The notes under the pieces: model-generated
The model's input: the letters and a program-made list of their open reading frames with translations, nothing else
What the model was told of the DNA's origin: nothing
Database searches by the model: none
Shown here: piece by piece, positions 1 through 9,906 of the stretch
How positions within the stretch are numbered: position 1 is the stretch's first letter
How the letters are laid out: every line of letters begins with the position of its first letter
Assembly (NCBI GenBank): GCA_013694585.1
Contig: JACDCB010000158.1
Span: forward strand, 1-32,867
Reading direction: 5' to 3'
DNA length: 32,867 bases
Source: Candidatus Nitrosopumilus sp.
GTDB lineage: Archaea > Thermoproteota > Nitrososphaeria > Nitrososphaerales > Nitrososphaeraceae
Position numbers and translations under genes: made by a program

Positions 1-245
1 ATGTATGTAGTAATACATTATATCTTGAAATTGCACTGCACCGCATAACAAAACAGATACAATAACAACAATAACATATACACAAAAAAATATGAACTAC
101 AATATCTATTTCATGCGTAAAGAATAGATTTATAATTTGTCTGAGTAAGTTTGATTATGTTTAAGCAGCGTTCTATGATTTTTTTCTTCTAAGTGAAATG
201 TTATGGTTGGATTTTCTTTCAGTTTATGATAACAAATTGGTGAAT

Positions 246-614
246 TCAAACTAACTTGCTATTTGAAATCAATACTCGAGTTCTATTCTTCTGTATGGCT
301 TCTTCGATAAATGCATTTACGGTCTCAATTGAATATAATCTCAAAATTTCAACTAATTTGGAATTCTTGTTCAATTCATAATTTTTAATTTTGCCTTTGT
401 ATTTATTTTCTATTACTATATTGTTTTGAACTAATTGGGGGATGATTCTTTGGACCGTTCTTAGAGGTATTTCACTAGATTTGCTTATTTCTGTAGTAGT
501 AAAATTAAACTGCTGATTTATTATAAGAAAATCAATTACTCGAGCTATATTATTTCTAAAAATTCTTTCCAGTGGTCTATTCCTTATGAGTGTTGATTCT
601 ATAGTTTCATCCAT
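246..614 (-). CDS. winged-helix/HTH-type putative transcriptional regulator
   Basis: 122-aa ORF with HTH-like segment FTTTEISKSSEIPLRTVQRIIPQLVQNNIVIENKYKGK. Confidence 0.6.
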   Translation of the reverse strand: MDETIESTLIRNRPLERIFRNNIARVIDFLIINQQFNFTTTEISKSSEIPLRTVQRIIPQLVQNNIVIENKYKGKIKNYELNKNSKLVEILRLYSIETVNAFIEEAIQKNRTRVLISNSKLV

Positions 615-662
615 GTTAGATACTCTTTGTAATAATATAAATTGTTTATGCCAAAACTGGCG

Positions 663-1106
663 CTAAAGATCGAACCTTAACATTATTGCTTTCTTCTTGA
701 ATCCTATTTTCTCGTAAAATTTCGATACTTTTTCATCACAATCAAGAATTACTTTATAGCATCCACGTTCCCGTGATATGGTAATTAGCTTTTTTATTAT
801 TTCTTTTCCAATACCTCTACCTTCGTACCCTTTTCTAGTTGCTACATCTTCTATGTGCCCGACCTTACCTCCGTTATGGATGAATTTTTGTTCTATGAGT
901 AATGTGGCCGTGCCAATGACTTCTCGACTCTTTGCATCTTCTGATATAATTATTACATAGTCCTTGTTTGTTATAATTTCTTTTATAATTTCTTTTTTTA
1001 ACTCTTCATTAGTATTGATACCGCCTATCGTGGATAAGTTTGAGAGGGTTTCAAAGAACCCATTATCAAAATCATTCTCTTCAATTTCTCTTATTGTGAA
1101 TGACAT
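663..1106 (-). CDS. GNAT N-acetyltransferase, resembling eukaryotic glucosamine-6-phosphate N-acetyltransferase (GNA1)
   Basis: Motif GHIEDVATRKGYEGRGIGKEIIKKLITISRERGCYKVILDCDEKVSKFYEKIGFKKK. Start chosen at the internal Met (MSFTIREIEEND); the track ORF extends to 1154. Confidence 0.75.
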   Translation of the reverse strand: MSFTIREIEENDFDNGFFETLSNLSTIGGINTNEELKKEIIKEIITNKDYVIIISEDAKSREVIGTATLLIEQKFIHNGGKVGHIEDVATRKGYEGRGIGKEIIKKLITISRERGCYKVILDCDEKVSKFYEKIGFKKKAIMLRFDL

Positions 1107-1563
1107 GCGTCTTAAATTATTTTGGTATATTGTTAAATTAATCTTTATTCTCAAGTATTTGTTCTAAAACACGAAAATTAGTTTGATACATACTAAAATT
1201 ATATAAAAGCTCTTCCCAGTGGGTTGAACATACAATTAATATCTATGTTCATTTGATACTGTCTTGATTGTTCTAGAGTCTTTTGGGCTATTTATGTGTC
1301 CTCCAACTTATAATCTTCATTATATCCATATCTTGAGAGGGTCCTAGAGTTTTGAAATAAACATTATCTGGGCAAATGATATCCCCTTGTTAAATGCATG
1401 TTACTATAACTGACCTTGTTTTTTCATGGATAAACTTTGTACTATTAAAATTAAACTATCGAATGTCTTTAGCTTATAATATTGTATAAAGAAATTACGA
1501 ATTCTTTAGAAATGCTAATTAATATATTTCCTTTAATCAATTATTAGTGTAAAAATAATATCC

Positions 1564-1983
1564 ATGACGTCCGAAGTTGAAATTAACAATCCTTACAAGA
1601 ATAAGATGGCTAGAATAATGGTAGTGGATGATGAAAAAGATATTCTTAGAATTATTAAGAGAGATTTGGAAATAACAAATGAATTTCAGGTGGAAGTATT
1701 TTCGAGTGGACTTGATGCGTTGAGCTCATTTAAGAATCATGAATTAGGCTACTATGACGTAATCATCACTGATATTAGAATGCCTAGAATGAATGGTTTT
1801 GAGTTGTATAGACATATCAAGGAAATGCGCCCTGATACCAAAATTGCCTTCATTACTGCGTTTGAAATAAACAGAGATGAATTTACAAAAGTTCTTCCTT
1901 CCATTGATGTTAAAGATTTTATTATTAAACCGATCGATATGAATGATTTAATTTTTAAGATTAAATCTATGTTAGCAATTTAA
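1564..1983 (+). CDS. single-domain response regulator (CheY-like receiver)
   Basis: MVVDDEKDILRIIKRDL...YDVIITDIRMPRMNGFEL...KPIDMNDL; phospho-acceptor Asp context and C-terminal Lys-Pro; no output domain. Confidence 0.9.
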   Translation: MTSEVEINNPYKNKMARIMVVDDEKDILRIIKRDLEITNEFQVEVFSSGLDALSSFKNHELGYYDVIITDIRMPRMNGFELYRHIKEMRPDTKIAFITAFEINRDEFTKVLPSIDVKDFIIKPIDMNDLIFKIKSMLAI

Positions 1984-2021
1984 ATGGAACTTTCATATCA
2001 AAAATGTTAAACAGCTTGTAA

Positions 2022-3842
2022 ATGATAAGTATAGTATCATCTAGAAATAATATTTTCTTGCTAATTCTTGTAGTTGGCGTAGGTATTTCTTTGTCTATAT
2101 TATCTTATCATTATTCTGGTCTAACAGCAGATCAAATTGGTGAAATTGCTTCTGGTGATATCAGGTCAAATGCTATAATTGAAACAGACGGTCTTTCTAA
2201 AACTCTGTTACATATTATAGATCCAGTATCTACTAACCTCGAGATCTTATCTAAAATTGTAAATTACAGCAATATAGATGGAACTAAAATAATTATGGAT
2301 GAAGTTCAGAACTCGACAAAGTCATTGACGGAGGGATACTACTGGATAAATGAAGATGGTCGAATCGTCTCAATAAGCAACGTTAACTCAAGTGTAATTA
2401 GTTCATATAGTAGTATTGATTTGAGTAATAGAGAATATTTTGTTATCCCTAAAGAGACTCATACTAGCTATTATAGTAGTGCAATAGAATCTATAGATAA
2501 AATTCCGCGACTTTATATTTCATATCCTATTATGGAAAAATCCGCCGGAGAATCCGTGTTTAAAGGGGTTATTGTTGCATCAATCAAAATCCATGAATTA
2601 GGTCGTTTTTTACAAAGCGAGTTAGCCCCTCAAGTAGCAGGCAATGTTGGATTAATGGATAAGAATGGTATTATTATTTATGGCAGTAATCCTTCGCTCA
2701 TTGGAAAATATTATCTTGGAAAAGACTTTCAAGCCCTAGTGCCTGAGGAAATTAGAGAACCTTATAATTCTCTTCTGGCTAAAGGTCTTCAAGGATCTGC
2801 GGGAGCCGAAGATCTAATATTGCTTGGAGGAAACAAGACTACCATTACTTATCAACCCGTCTACATAGGTGGAAAGTATTTGTGGACTTTGTTTGTAAGC
2901 TCTCCTCATCAATTAGCAGCTGAGGTGGGGTTTTTGATAAATAATCAGAAAAATTTTAGCACTTTAATGATCCTAATAATTGGAGCTGTAGCCTTGGGCA
3001 TTGCGTTTTTGATCCTTTCCTGGAATAAACGACTGGAGTCGGCAGTAAATTCGAGAACTATCGAACTAAAAGATGCAAATAATTCATTGATAAAATATAA
3101 TAAGTTACTCGAATCGGCCAATGAAAAACTAAGCATTCATGATAAGATGCAAAAAGAATTCATAAATATTGCTGCTCATGAATTGAGAACTCCTATAATG
3201 CCTATACTGGGAGATGCGATATTTCTTGAAAAGCAATTCGAAGAGGGAAAAGAAGAAGTCAAAGTTGACAGAGAACAAGTAAGTTCTATTATTAGAAACG
3301 CCAAACGCTTAAAGAGATTGGCATCAGATATTTTAGATATTACTAAGATCGAAAGTCAGTCCCTGAAGCTTAACAAAGAACGCTTTAATATTAAGGACAT
3401 TATTTTGTCATCCATCAGTGATATAAAAACTCAGTTATTAAGCAGTAATCCAGAACAGCTAGAAAATTTGAATATAGTATATGAACCTAAAGACATCTTT
3501 GTATTTGCAGATAAAAATCGAATCACTCAGGTTATTTTTAACCTTCTTGGTAATTCTGTAAAGTTTACTGAAAAAGGGTCGATCGGCATCGATGTAAAAA
3601 TCGAGAGAGATGTGGTAAAAAATATTGAAACTGTGATCGTCAGTATATGGGATACTGGACAAGGTATCGATCCTGATATACTCCCCAGATTGTTTACGAA
3701 ATTTGCTTCCAAGTCTTTTGAAGGTACGGGTCTAGGCTTGTTTATATCAAAGAGTATTATTAATTCTCATAATGGCAAGATCTGGGCAGTCAATAATCCT
3801 GATGGAGGTGCTACCTTTTATTTTAAAATACCTCAACAATGA
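2022..3842 (+). CDS. membrane sensor histidine kinase with extracellular Cache-like sensor
   Basis: Two TM segments flank the sensor region; HisKA motif FINIAAHELRTPIMPILG; HATPase motifs QVIFNLLGNSVKFTEKG, DTGQGIDPDILPRLF, GTGLGLFISKSII. Confidence 0.9.
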   Translation: MISIVSSRNNIFLLILVVGVGISLSILSYHYSGLTADQIGEIASGDIRSNAIIETDGLSKTLLHIIDPVSTNLEILSKIVNYSNIDGTKIIMDEVQNSTKSLTEGYYWINEDGRIVSISNVNSSVISSYSSIDLSNREYFVIPKETHTSYYSSAIESIDKIPRLYISYPIMEKSAGESVFKGVIVASIKIHELGRFLQSELAPQVAGNVGLMDKNGIIIYGSNPSLIGKYYLGKDFQALVPEEIREPYNSLLAKGLQGSAGAEDLILLGGNKTTITYQPVYIGGKYLWTLFVSSPHQLAAEVGFLINNQKNFSTLMILIIGAVALGIAFLILSWNKRLESAVNSRTIELKDANNSLIKYNKLLESANEKLSIHDKMQKEFINIAAHELRTPIMPILGDAIFLEKQFEEGKEEVKVDREQVSSIIRNAKRLKRLASDILDITKIESQSLKLNKERFNIKDIILSSISDIKTQLLSSNPEQLENLNIVYEPKDIFVFADKNRITQVIFNLLGNSVKFTEKGSIGIDVKIERDVVKNIETVIVSIWDTGQGIDPDILPRLFTKFASKSFEGTGLGLFISKSIINSHNGKIWAVNNPDGGATFYFKIPQQ

Positions 3843-4002
3843 ATTGATTGGGGATAAATCAATTATGCCTTTTCAGATTTTATATAATCCAAGTTGATCT
3901 CAACTTTGAAAGTATAGTATTAGAATGGAAGAATAACTAACCCGCAAAGTAAAATGAAATAAAATACAGTGGCTGGATAACGATGTTTAATATTTTTTAA
4001 TA

Positions 4003-4227
4003 TCATTCTGGATTGTTTTCTGTTTCATGTTTTGTTTTTTTGTCTAATCTTTTATTCCATAACTTACTTGCGACGAATAGCAAAACTATGGTTATTATCA
4101 GTGCTATTTCAAGAATTATTAAACTCGTAATGGTAAGTGTCTCAAATATTTGAATCAATACTATGCCCATTATATTTCCGGTAATTAATGCGATAAAAAA
4201 AATCTTTAATATCTCCTTCCTTGTCAT
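4003..4227 (-). CDS. small membrane protein of unknown function
   Basis: 74-aa ORF with two hydrophobic segments and a charged C-terminus. Confidence 0.45.
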   Translation of the reverse strand: MTRKEILKIFFIALITGNIMGIVLIQIFETLTITSLIILEIALIITIVLLFVASKLWNKRLDKKTKHETENNPE

Positions 4228-4366
4228 ACTGCGATTATCTCTCCATATAATAAAATTAAATATATTTTTATTGAATTGACTTATTTACCTTGACTGAATA
4301 ATTATTGAATTAATGTAGTCCATATTTGGAATCTATGGTATAAAATGTCAAATAAATTATATTTTA

Positions 4367-4963
4367 TTAAAAGCTATCAAATCCCCCACCATCAAAATCA
4401 AATCCTCCTCCTCCTCCTATATCTCCGCCCTGCATGTCTACATTTTCTGTTGCTCCTGTTTCTGTGCCGGCTCCCGAATCAGATTCCGACCCCGTGGCAC
4501 CGGTATCTCCTGTGTCTCCAGCCATTGAACTCTCCATTGGATTAAGGGCCATACCCATAAAAGACATCAACGACATAAAGAACACCATATCCATAATGCC
4601 AGAGAAAATCAAAAATGGCATCCATGATCTGTTGTTTCCCATAAATGTTTGGAGTTGGGCTTTATCACCTTGTGAATACCATTGCTGCGCTTGTCTCAAT
4701 TTATTCTCTAGTACCTGTTGTTTTGAAGTTAATACCTTTAAACCCGTGTCTGTTAATTTATATTGCATTTTCTTCCCCAAGAAAAATATTTTCTTTTCAA
4801 CTTTAATGACCAGTCGTTGGCTTTCTAATTCCTTAAGAATTGTCTCAACTTCTGACTTTGTAAGTTTGGTAAATTTCATGATTTTATCTAAAGTATTAAA
4901 ATTCTTATATATTGCACTAAGAACTATGAAATGTGTTGGACTATCGTTAAGATTGAATGACAT
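4367..4963 (-). CDS. winged-helix protein with a hydrophobic segment and a Gly/Asp-rich C-terminal tail
   Basis: N-terminal wHTH (FIVLSAIYKNFNTLDKIMKFTKLTKSEVETILKELESQRLVIKVEKKIF), hydrophobic WMPFLIFSGIMDMVFFMSLMSFMGMAL, tail GGDIGGGGGFDFDGGGFDSF. Start set at the internal Met; track ORF extends to 5050. Confidence 0.65.
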   Translation of the reverse strand: MSFNLNDSPTHFIVLSAIYKNFNTLDKIMKFTKLTKSEVETILKELESQRLVIKVEKKIFFLGKKMQYKLTDTGLKVLTSKQQVLENKLRQAQQWYSQGDKAQLQTFMGNNRSWMPFLIFSGIMDMVFFMSLMSFMGMALNPMESSMAGDTGDTGATGSESDSGAGTETGATENVDMQGGDIGGGGGFDFDGGGFDSF

Positions 4964-5221
4964 ATTTATAAAATATATAAAGTTATACTTAAATACTATT
5001 GTATTTTCTGCTTTTCTACTAAATTGGTTTGGTGATGAAAAAGGTGACATTTTAATACCATATCATTTTGCAAAATTTAACTAGATGGAAATTTTTTTGC
5101 ATTTTAGATTTCAAGTCAACTGAAGAATCATCAATCCTAATAATCCTACGATCATTCCTATGTCCTACGTCATCGATATCAATACTATCCTCTCCATACA
5201 CTTTTTAACAAATATCCTGTT

Positions 5222-6169
5222 ATGATAATTGAAATCATAACGAGAACCGAAGCATCAATAGAAACTAGGAGGTTAAAAATAGTTGTTGTTATACTAACTA
5301 TTTATCTAGCGATAGAAATCGTGGCTGGATATATCACCGGTAGTCTGGCGTTAATTGCTGATGCTCTGCACATGTTTGCCGATGTCTTCGGAATTTCGCT
5401 TGTTCTTGTGGCTTCCATGTTTAGTAAAAAACCTCCAACTCCTTTACATACCTACGGATTCTATAGGTCTGAAATTCTCTCCTCTCTTGCCAATTGCGTT
5501 ATTCTGCTATTGATATCAATCTTTATCATATTGGAAGCCTATCGACGGATTTTTGAACCTCACAATATAGAAATCTCCTTAATGCTGATCGTTGCTATAA
5601 TAGGATTAATTGTAAATCTTTTTGGGCTTAGACTATTAAAAGGAACACATACGCATACGGATCATGTATTTTCTGAATCAACTCCGAGGCATAATAATCT
5701 AGGAAAGACTGATGCTCTTCATATTCAAGGTGCAAAGCTAGAACTATTTAGTGATCTTCTTGGATCTGTTGCAATCATCATTGGAGCTGTTCTTATATTT
5801 TATACCGATTTTTATCTGATAGATTCTATAATTAGCTTTGGTCTTGCTCTGTTCATTATACCTCGTGTTTGGTATTTGTTGCAAAGATCGGTATCAATTT
5901 TGATGGAGAGTTCTCCTTCAAGTTTGTTGTATAAGGACATAAAGGATTCAATTCTACAGATAAGAGGTGTAACCGGAGTGTTTGATCTCCACATATGGAG
6001 TATAACATCCGGAAATATTGCATTATCTGCACATATAATTATTTTTAATTCAACTAAATCACAAGAGATACTCCAAGAAATAAATTCACTCTTAGAAAAG
6101 AAATTTGGAATCTATCATACTACAATTCAGATCGAAAAATATCATACAGTTGATGATAGGGATCATTAA
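5222..6169 (+). CDS. CDF-family cation efflux transporter (CzcD/ZitB-like)
   Basis: YITGSLALIADALHMFADVFGISLVLVA; His-rich loop GTHTHTDHVF; LFSDLLGSVAIIIGAVLI. Confidence 0.92.
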   Translation: MIIEIITRTEASIETRRLKIVVVILTIYLAIEIVAGYITGSLALIADALHMFADVFGISLVLVASMFSKKPPTPLHTYGFYRSEILSSLANCVILLLISIFIILEAYRRIFEPHNIEISLMLIVAIIGLIVNLFGLRLLKGTHTHTDHVFSESTPRHNNLGKTDALHIQGAKLELFSDLLGSVAIIIGAVLIFYTDFYLIDSIISFGLALFIIPRVWYLLQRSVSILMESSPSSLLYKDIKDSILQIRGVTGVFDLHIWSITSGNIALSAHIIIFNSTKSQEILQEINSLLEKKFGIYHTTIQIEKYHTVDDRDH

Positions 6170-6242
6170 ATGTTTTTTATTATTTTAACTTGAATTTCAC
6201 TATAATGTCGTCATCAGTATTGGATAAAGTAGATATTTATGT

Positions 6243-6812
6243 ATGCAACCTGATCAATATTCGTCCTCAATGGTTTCTGAAATAACTATCGCGCTGGATC
6301 TCGATTCTGTTTTGGCTGACGTAATGCAAATCTGGTTAGAAGAATATAATGCAATTTTCAATACCGACATAAAAAAACGAGATATATCTGATTGGCACAT
6401 ACATAACATATTACCAATAAATAAACAACAGATAACGGATTTATTCATAATGGTCTGGAAAAAACGATGGCAGGACATACCTCCTACTAGTAATGACATT
6501 TCAGATGTAATAAATCAATTACAAGACAAGGGCTTTCGAATATCCATCATTACAAAGAGAGAGCGAGTTACAATGCCATTTGTGGCTCATTGGCTCGATC
6601 TAAATAATATACCTTACAATGACATTGTTTTCATTTTTGATGATGTGTCAAAGAGCCATTTTCCTTTCTTTCTATTGGTTGATGATTCTCCAATCAATGC
6701 GAAGGAAATTGTTACTCCTAAACAGATAATAATTTTTGATCAGCCTTGGAATAAATCTTTAGTATCTTATACAAGGATAAACAGATTGAATGAACTAATT
6801 GACTTGGTATAG
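6243..6812 (+). CDS. HAD-superfamily 5'(3')-deoxyribonucleotidase-like protein
   Basis: IALDLDSVLADVMQIWLEEYN (DxDxV motif), FRISIITKRE, FLLVDDSPINAKEI. Start may be the internal Met before VSEITIALDLD. Confidence 0.7.
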   Translation: MQPDQYSSSMVSEITIALDLDSVLADVMQIWLEEYNAIFNTDIKKRDISDWHIHNILPINKQQITDLFIMVWKKRWQDIPPTSNDISDVINQLQDKGFRISIITKRERVTMPFVAHWLDLNNIPYNDIVFIFDDVSKSHFPFFLLVDDSPINAKEIVTPKQIIIFDQPWNKSLVSYTRINRLNELIDLV

Positions 6813-6837
6813 GGGGTATAACGCTTGACCTTCCGTT

Positions 6838-7068
6838 CTATTTTATTCTACTATCCAATTCTATAAATAATCTATTTAAGGCTGATGATAGCCCGTTATA
6901 ATTACAAAGGAAATTAAAACTTTCTTCAAATTTGTCTTTATCCGAAGTTGGTTTTCCCAAGTAATCCAATTCTATATCTTCCAAATCTGTTTTCAAATAA
7001 ATCACTATGGAAAATCTTTCGTCTGCATTGATATTACTTAATTTGTATTCTCTAAGCTCAATCTTCAT
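6838..7068 (-). CDS. small conserved-looking hypothetical protein
   Basis: Start at internal Met MKIELREYKLSNINADERF; track ORF extends to 7131. Confidence 0.45.
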   Translation of the reverse strand: MKIELREYKLSNINADERFSIVIYLKTDLEDIELDYLGKPTSDKDKFEESFNFLCNYNGLSSALNRLFIELDSRIK

Positions 7069-7199
7069 TATCGTCCTCCCTTCGATCACAAATTTATTCT
7101 CTAGAATAACTTTCCTTCTATTCAAGATCAACAGTATTATAACACTATAATATCTAATTTAATATTAAAGTTCTCTTTATGGGGTATATTGTTGTCTAC

Positions 7200-8576
7200 T
7201 TATTTATATTCCAAAAATCGTATCCATTCGGGAAACCATAGCTGACTTTCATGAACACCAATGCCTTTCGCCAGAATCTCCGGAGAGTTATAAAATACTG
7301 AATCTGCTCCTAATTCTACTGCTATCTTCTTATTCAGATCGTCTATATAAGATATCTTGCCAACATATTTTCTCCCAATAAGGTCTTTTTGTTGAGTATA
7401 TAAACCGACTTGACGGCCGTCAATGGTGGGAACGTAGCTAACTATTATGTCAATTTTATTTACATTTGATTTTTTTAAATAGAAGACTGTTTCAATTATT
7501 GTACCTCCAGTTTGTATCGTGCCTTGAACGGATAGAATGTTCTTGTCTTGAGTAAGTGGAGTAATGATGAACTTAAGTGTTTTACCATTGGTTAGTAATT
7601 TGTTCTTACTTACCTGTTCTGAATAATCTATCATTGGATCTGAATCATCATATCTATCTTTTATTATGCCTTCAACCATTTCAAATTTTTTTCCATTATT
7701 TTTGAATCCTATGTTTAAGCCTAGTGCCATTGGTCTCGTATAATCTGGTTCCGCAAAGATCATGTCAGCGTCTATGTTTTTGTTTGATAGATATTGTGCC
7801 TGAATATTTCCAATATTCTTTCTTATAGAATAAATGCTCTTATTGTTAAAAATACTTGATACATGTGACTCGCGAATAAATTCGAATGGATCCATTAAGA
7901 TTCTATTTTTATCCAGTTGTGTAAGGATATCCATACCGTACTTGGAACTCAAACGAATTAACTGCCCTGGATTTATTTCTTTTAATTTTAAGTGAAAAAA
8001 ACTCTCGAGGTAGTTCTCTGAAGTAACCATAAAAAATACTTCGTTTTCATCCTTTCCCAGAAAGAGGGGTTTAAATCCTGTACTATTTCTAAAAACATAA
8101 ATTTCCTTGTTAATATTTCTTACGTAATTTCCCCTTAAATGCCTGTCCAAAAATTCAGCTGCTTTATAAGGATCTTTTCGTGCCAGTAGTAGTTCTTTGA
8201 AAATGTAATGAATTTGCTCTAAGGGTTCGGAATTCCTGTTTCTTATTAACGGATGTGTTGTCAATTTATCTAAATCTATAAAAAATCCATCCAGAGCAAA
8301 ATTTATTCTCTCCATTCTTTTGGATTTTGGCTTTTTTTTTGAAAGATGTCCAACCGTCGTTTGCATTGGATTGTTCAGCTGCTTTACGATTTTTTCATGG
8401 ATGGTATCAAATGTTGGTAATGAGCCATATCCGCTGACCTCAAATTTACCTGAACTAATTTTCCAAACTGCCTTTCCACGGTGTTGGAGTAATTGCATTC
8501 CGCGAAATACTTGATAAATTATCTTTTCATTATTGACCTTCTCATCCAGTACACACACTGCAACTATTCCACCCAT
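7200..8576 (-). CDS. PurF-like (amidophosphoribosyltransferase family) protein, apparently catalytically degenerate
   Basis: N-terminus MGGIVAVCVLDE...GMQLLQHRGKAVW matches the MCGIVGI...LQHRGQ layout of PurF but with Gly instead of Cys after Met; later DADMIFAEPDYTRPMALG and a degenerate PRPP-loop region ILSVQGTIQTGGTI. Confidence 0.8.
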   Translation of the reverse strand: MGGIVAVCVLDEKVNNEKIIYQVFRGMQLLQHRGKAVWKISSGKFEVSGYGSLPTFDTIHEKIVKQLNNPMQTTVGHLSKKKPKSKRMERINFALDGFFIDLDKLTTHPLIRNRNSEPLEQIHYIFKELLLARKDPYKAAEFLDRHLRGNYVRNINKEIYVFRNSTGFKPLFLGKDENEVFFMVTSENYLESFFHLKLKEINPGQLIRLSSKYGMDILTQLDKNRILMDPFEFIRESHVSSIFNNKSIYSIRKNIGNIQAQYLSNKNIDADMIFAEPDYTRPMALGLNIGFKNNGKKFEMVEGIIKDRYDDSDPMIDYSEQVSKNKLLTNGKTLKFIITPLTQDKNILSVQGTIQTGGTIIETVFYLKKSNVNKIDIIVSYVPTIDGRQVGLYTQQKDLIGRKYVGKISYIDDLNKKIAVELGADSVFYNSPEILAKGIGVHESQLWFPEWIRFLEYK

Positions 8577-8682
8577 TAAAATTCAGAATTGCTTTATCGC
8601 TAGAACGATAAAAATTTTGATATTTATCCATTTGTTTGTTCTGATTATTTTGGTCCAAAATGCCAAGTAAATATATATTCCA

Positions 8683-9903
8683 TTGTCAACTAACCTTTTA
8701 AAATTGATAATTGGCTTATTGGGTAAAGCAAATGTTGGTAAATCAACATTCTTTAATGCGGCTACAGATTCATCAATACCAATTGCTAATTTTCCGTTTA
8801 CTACTATTAATCCGAATATCGGTGTTGCATTTGTAAGAGTAAATTGTGTTTGTAAAGAGTTGGGTGTTTCGGATAATCCCATTACTTCTCAGTGTATTAG
8901 CGGAATAAGATATATCCCAATAAAACTAATAGACGTAGCAGGGCTAGTTCCCGGTGCACACTCAGGAAGAGGTTTAGGTAATAAATTTTTAGATGACGCT
9001 CGTCAGGCTGACGTTCTTATCCATGTAATAGATGTCTCAGGGTCTACCGACGAAGAAGGCAGACCAGTTAATCCAGGTGAAGGAAATCCGCTTTTTGATT
9101 TGGAGTTCATAGAAGATGAATTTGATCTTTGGATACGTTCATTAATTCTGAGAGATTGGGACAAGATAATAAGAGAAAGTGAAAATTTAAAACAAAGGAT
9201 AGAAACTGTATTGTCTAGGAGACTTTCTGGTCTATCAATTAGTGAACAATTGATCAGAAATTCCTTGGACCATATCAATTTGATCAAAAAGCCAAGCGAA
9301 TGGACTGAAGAGGATTTACTCACATTAAGCAAACAGATACGAACACGTTCTAAACCAATTATTTTAGCAGCTAACAAAGCCGATATCTCATCATCAGATA
9401 TCAATATTGAAAAATTGAAGACACTAGAAGGACCATTTTTTCCTACTGTATGCGAGGCTGAATTATTGTTAATAAGAGCTGCTCACAAAAATCTCATATA
9501 TTATTTGCCTGGAGATTCGAGTTTTGAAATCAAGCAGCCTGAAACCCTTTCCAACAAACAGAATGAGGCTTTGGAGGTTGTAACCAGTATATTACGCAAG
9601 TTCGGCTCGACAGGGATTCAGCAAGTAATAAATCATGCTTGTTTTGAAATATTGCAAAATATTGTAGTTTATCCAGTGGAGGACGAATATAAATTTACAG
9701 ACAAAAAGGGGAATATCTTGCCCGATGCAAGAATAATTTCCAGTGACTCCACTGCCAAAGATTTGGCATATTTGATTCATAATGACTTGGGAAAAGGATT
9801 TCTCTATGCTATTGATGCAAGAACAAAACAACGAATTGGTGCTGAGCATGAGCTGAAAAATGGTGATATAATTAAGATAGTATCCACAACGAGTAGGAAT
9901 TAA
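8683..9903 (+). CDS. Ygr210/YchF-type Obg-related GTPase with C-terminal TGS domain
   Basis: G1 GKANVGKSTFFNA, FPFTTINPNIGVA, G3 DVAGLVPGAHSGRGLGNKFLDDARQADVLIHVIDVSG, G4 NKAD; C-terminal TGS-like region. TTG start (8683, or 8704). Confidence 0.92.
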   Translation: MSTNLLKLIIGLLGKANVGKSTFFNAATDSSIPIANFPFTTINPNIGVAFVRVNCVCKELGVSDNPITSQCISGIRYIPIKLIDVAGLVPGAHSGRGLGNKFLDDARQADVLIHVIDVSGSTDEEGRPVNPGEGNPLFDLEFIEDEFDLWIRSLILRDWDKIIRESENLKQRIETVLSRRLSGLSISEQLIRNSLDHINLIKKPSEWTEEDLLTLSKQIRTRSKPIILAANKADISSSDINIEKLKTLEGPFFPTVCEAELLLIRAAHKNLIYYLPGDSSFEIKQPETLSNKQNEALEVVTSILRKFGSTGIQQVINHACFEILQNIVVYPVEDEYKFTDKKGNILPDARIISSDSTAKDLAYLIHNDLGKGFLYAIDARTKQRIGAEHELKNGDIIKIVSTTSRN

Positions 9904-9906
9904 TGC

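Noticed and set aside
4370-4425. CCTCCTCCTCCT-like microsatellite
   Set aside because: It is the reverse complement of Gly codons in the GGGGG tail of the 4367-4963 gene; explained by coding.
4434-5084. 216-aa plus-strand ORF opposite the Gly-tailed winged-helix gene
   Set aside because: Antisense shadow of the better-supported minus-strand ORF, which has a recognisable wHTH; the plus-strand protein has no recognisable domain.
9003-9404. 133-aa minus-strand ORF
   Set aside because: Antisense to the YchF/Ygr210-type GTPase, Ser-rich shadow translation.
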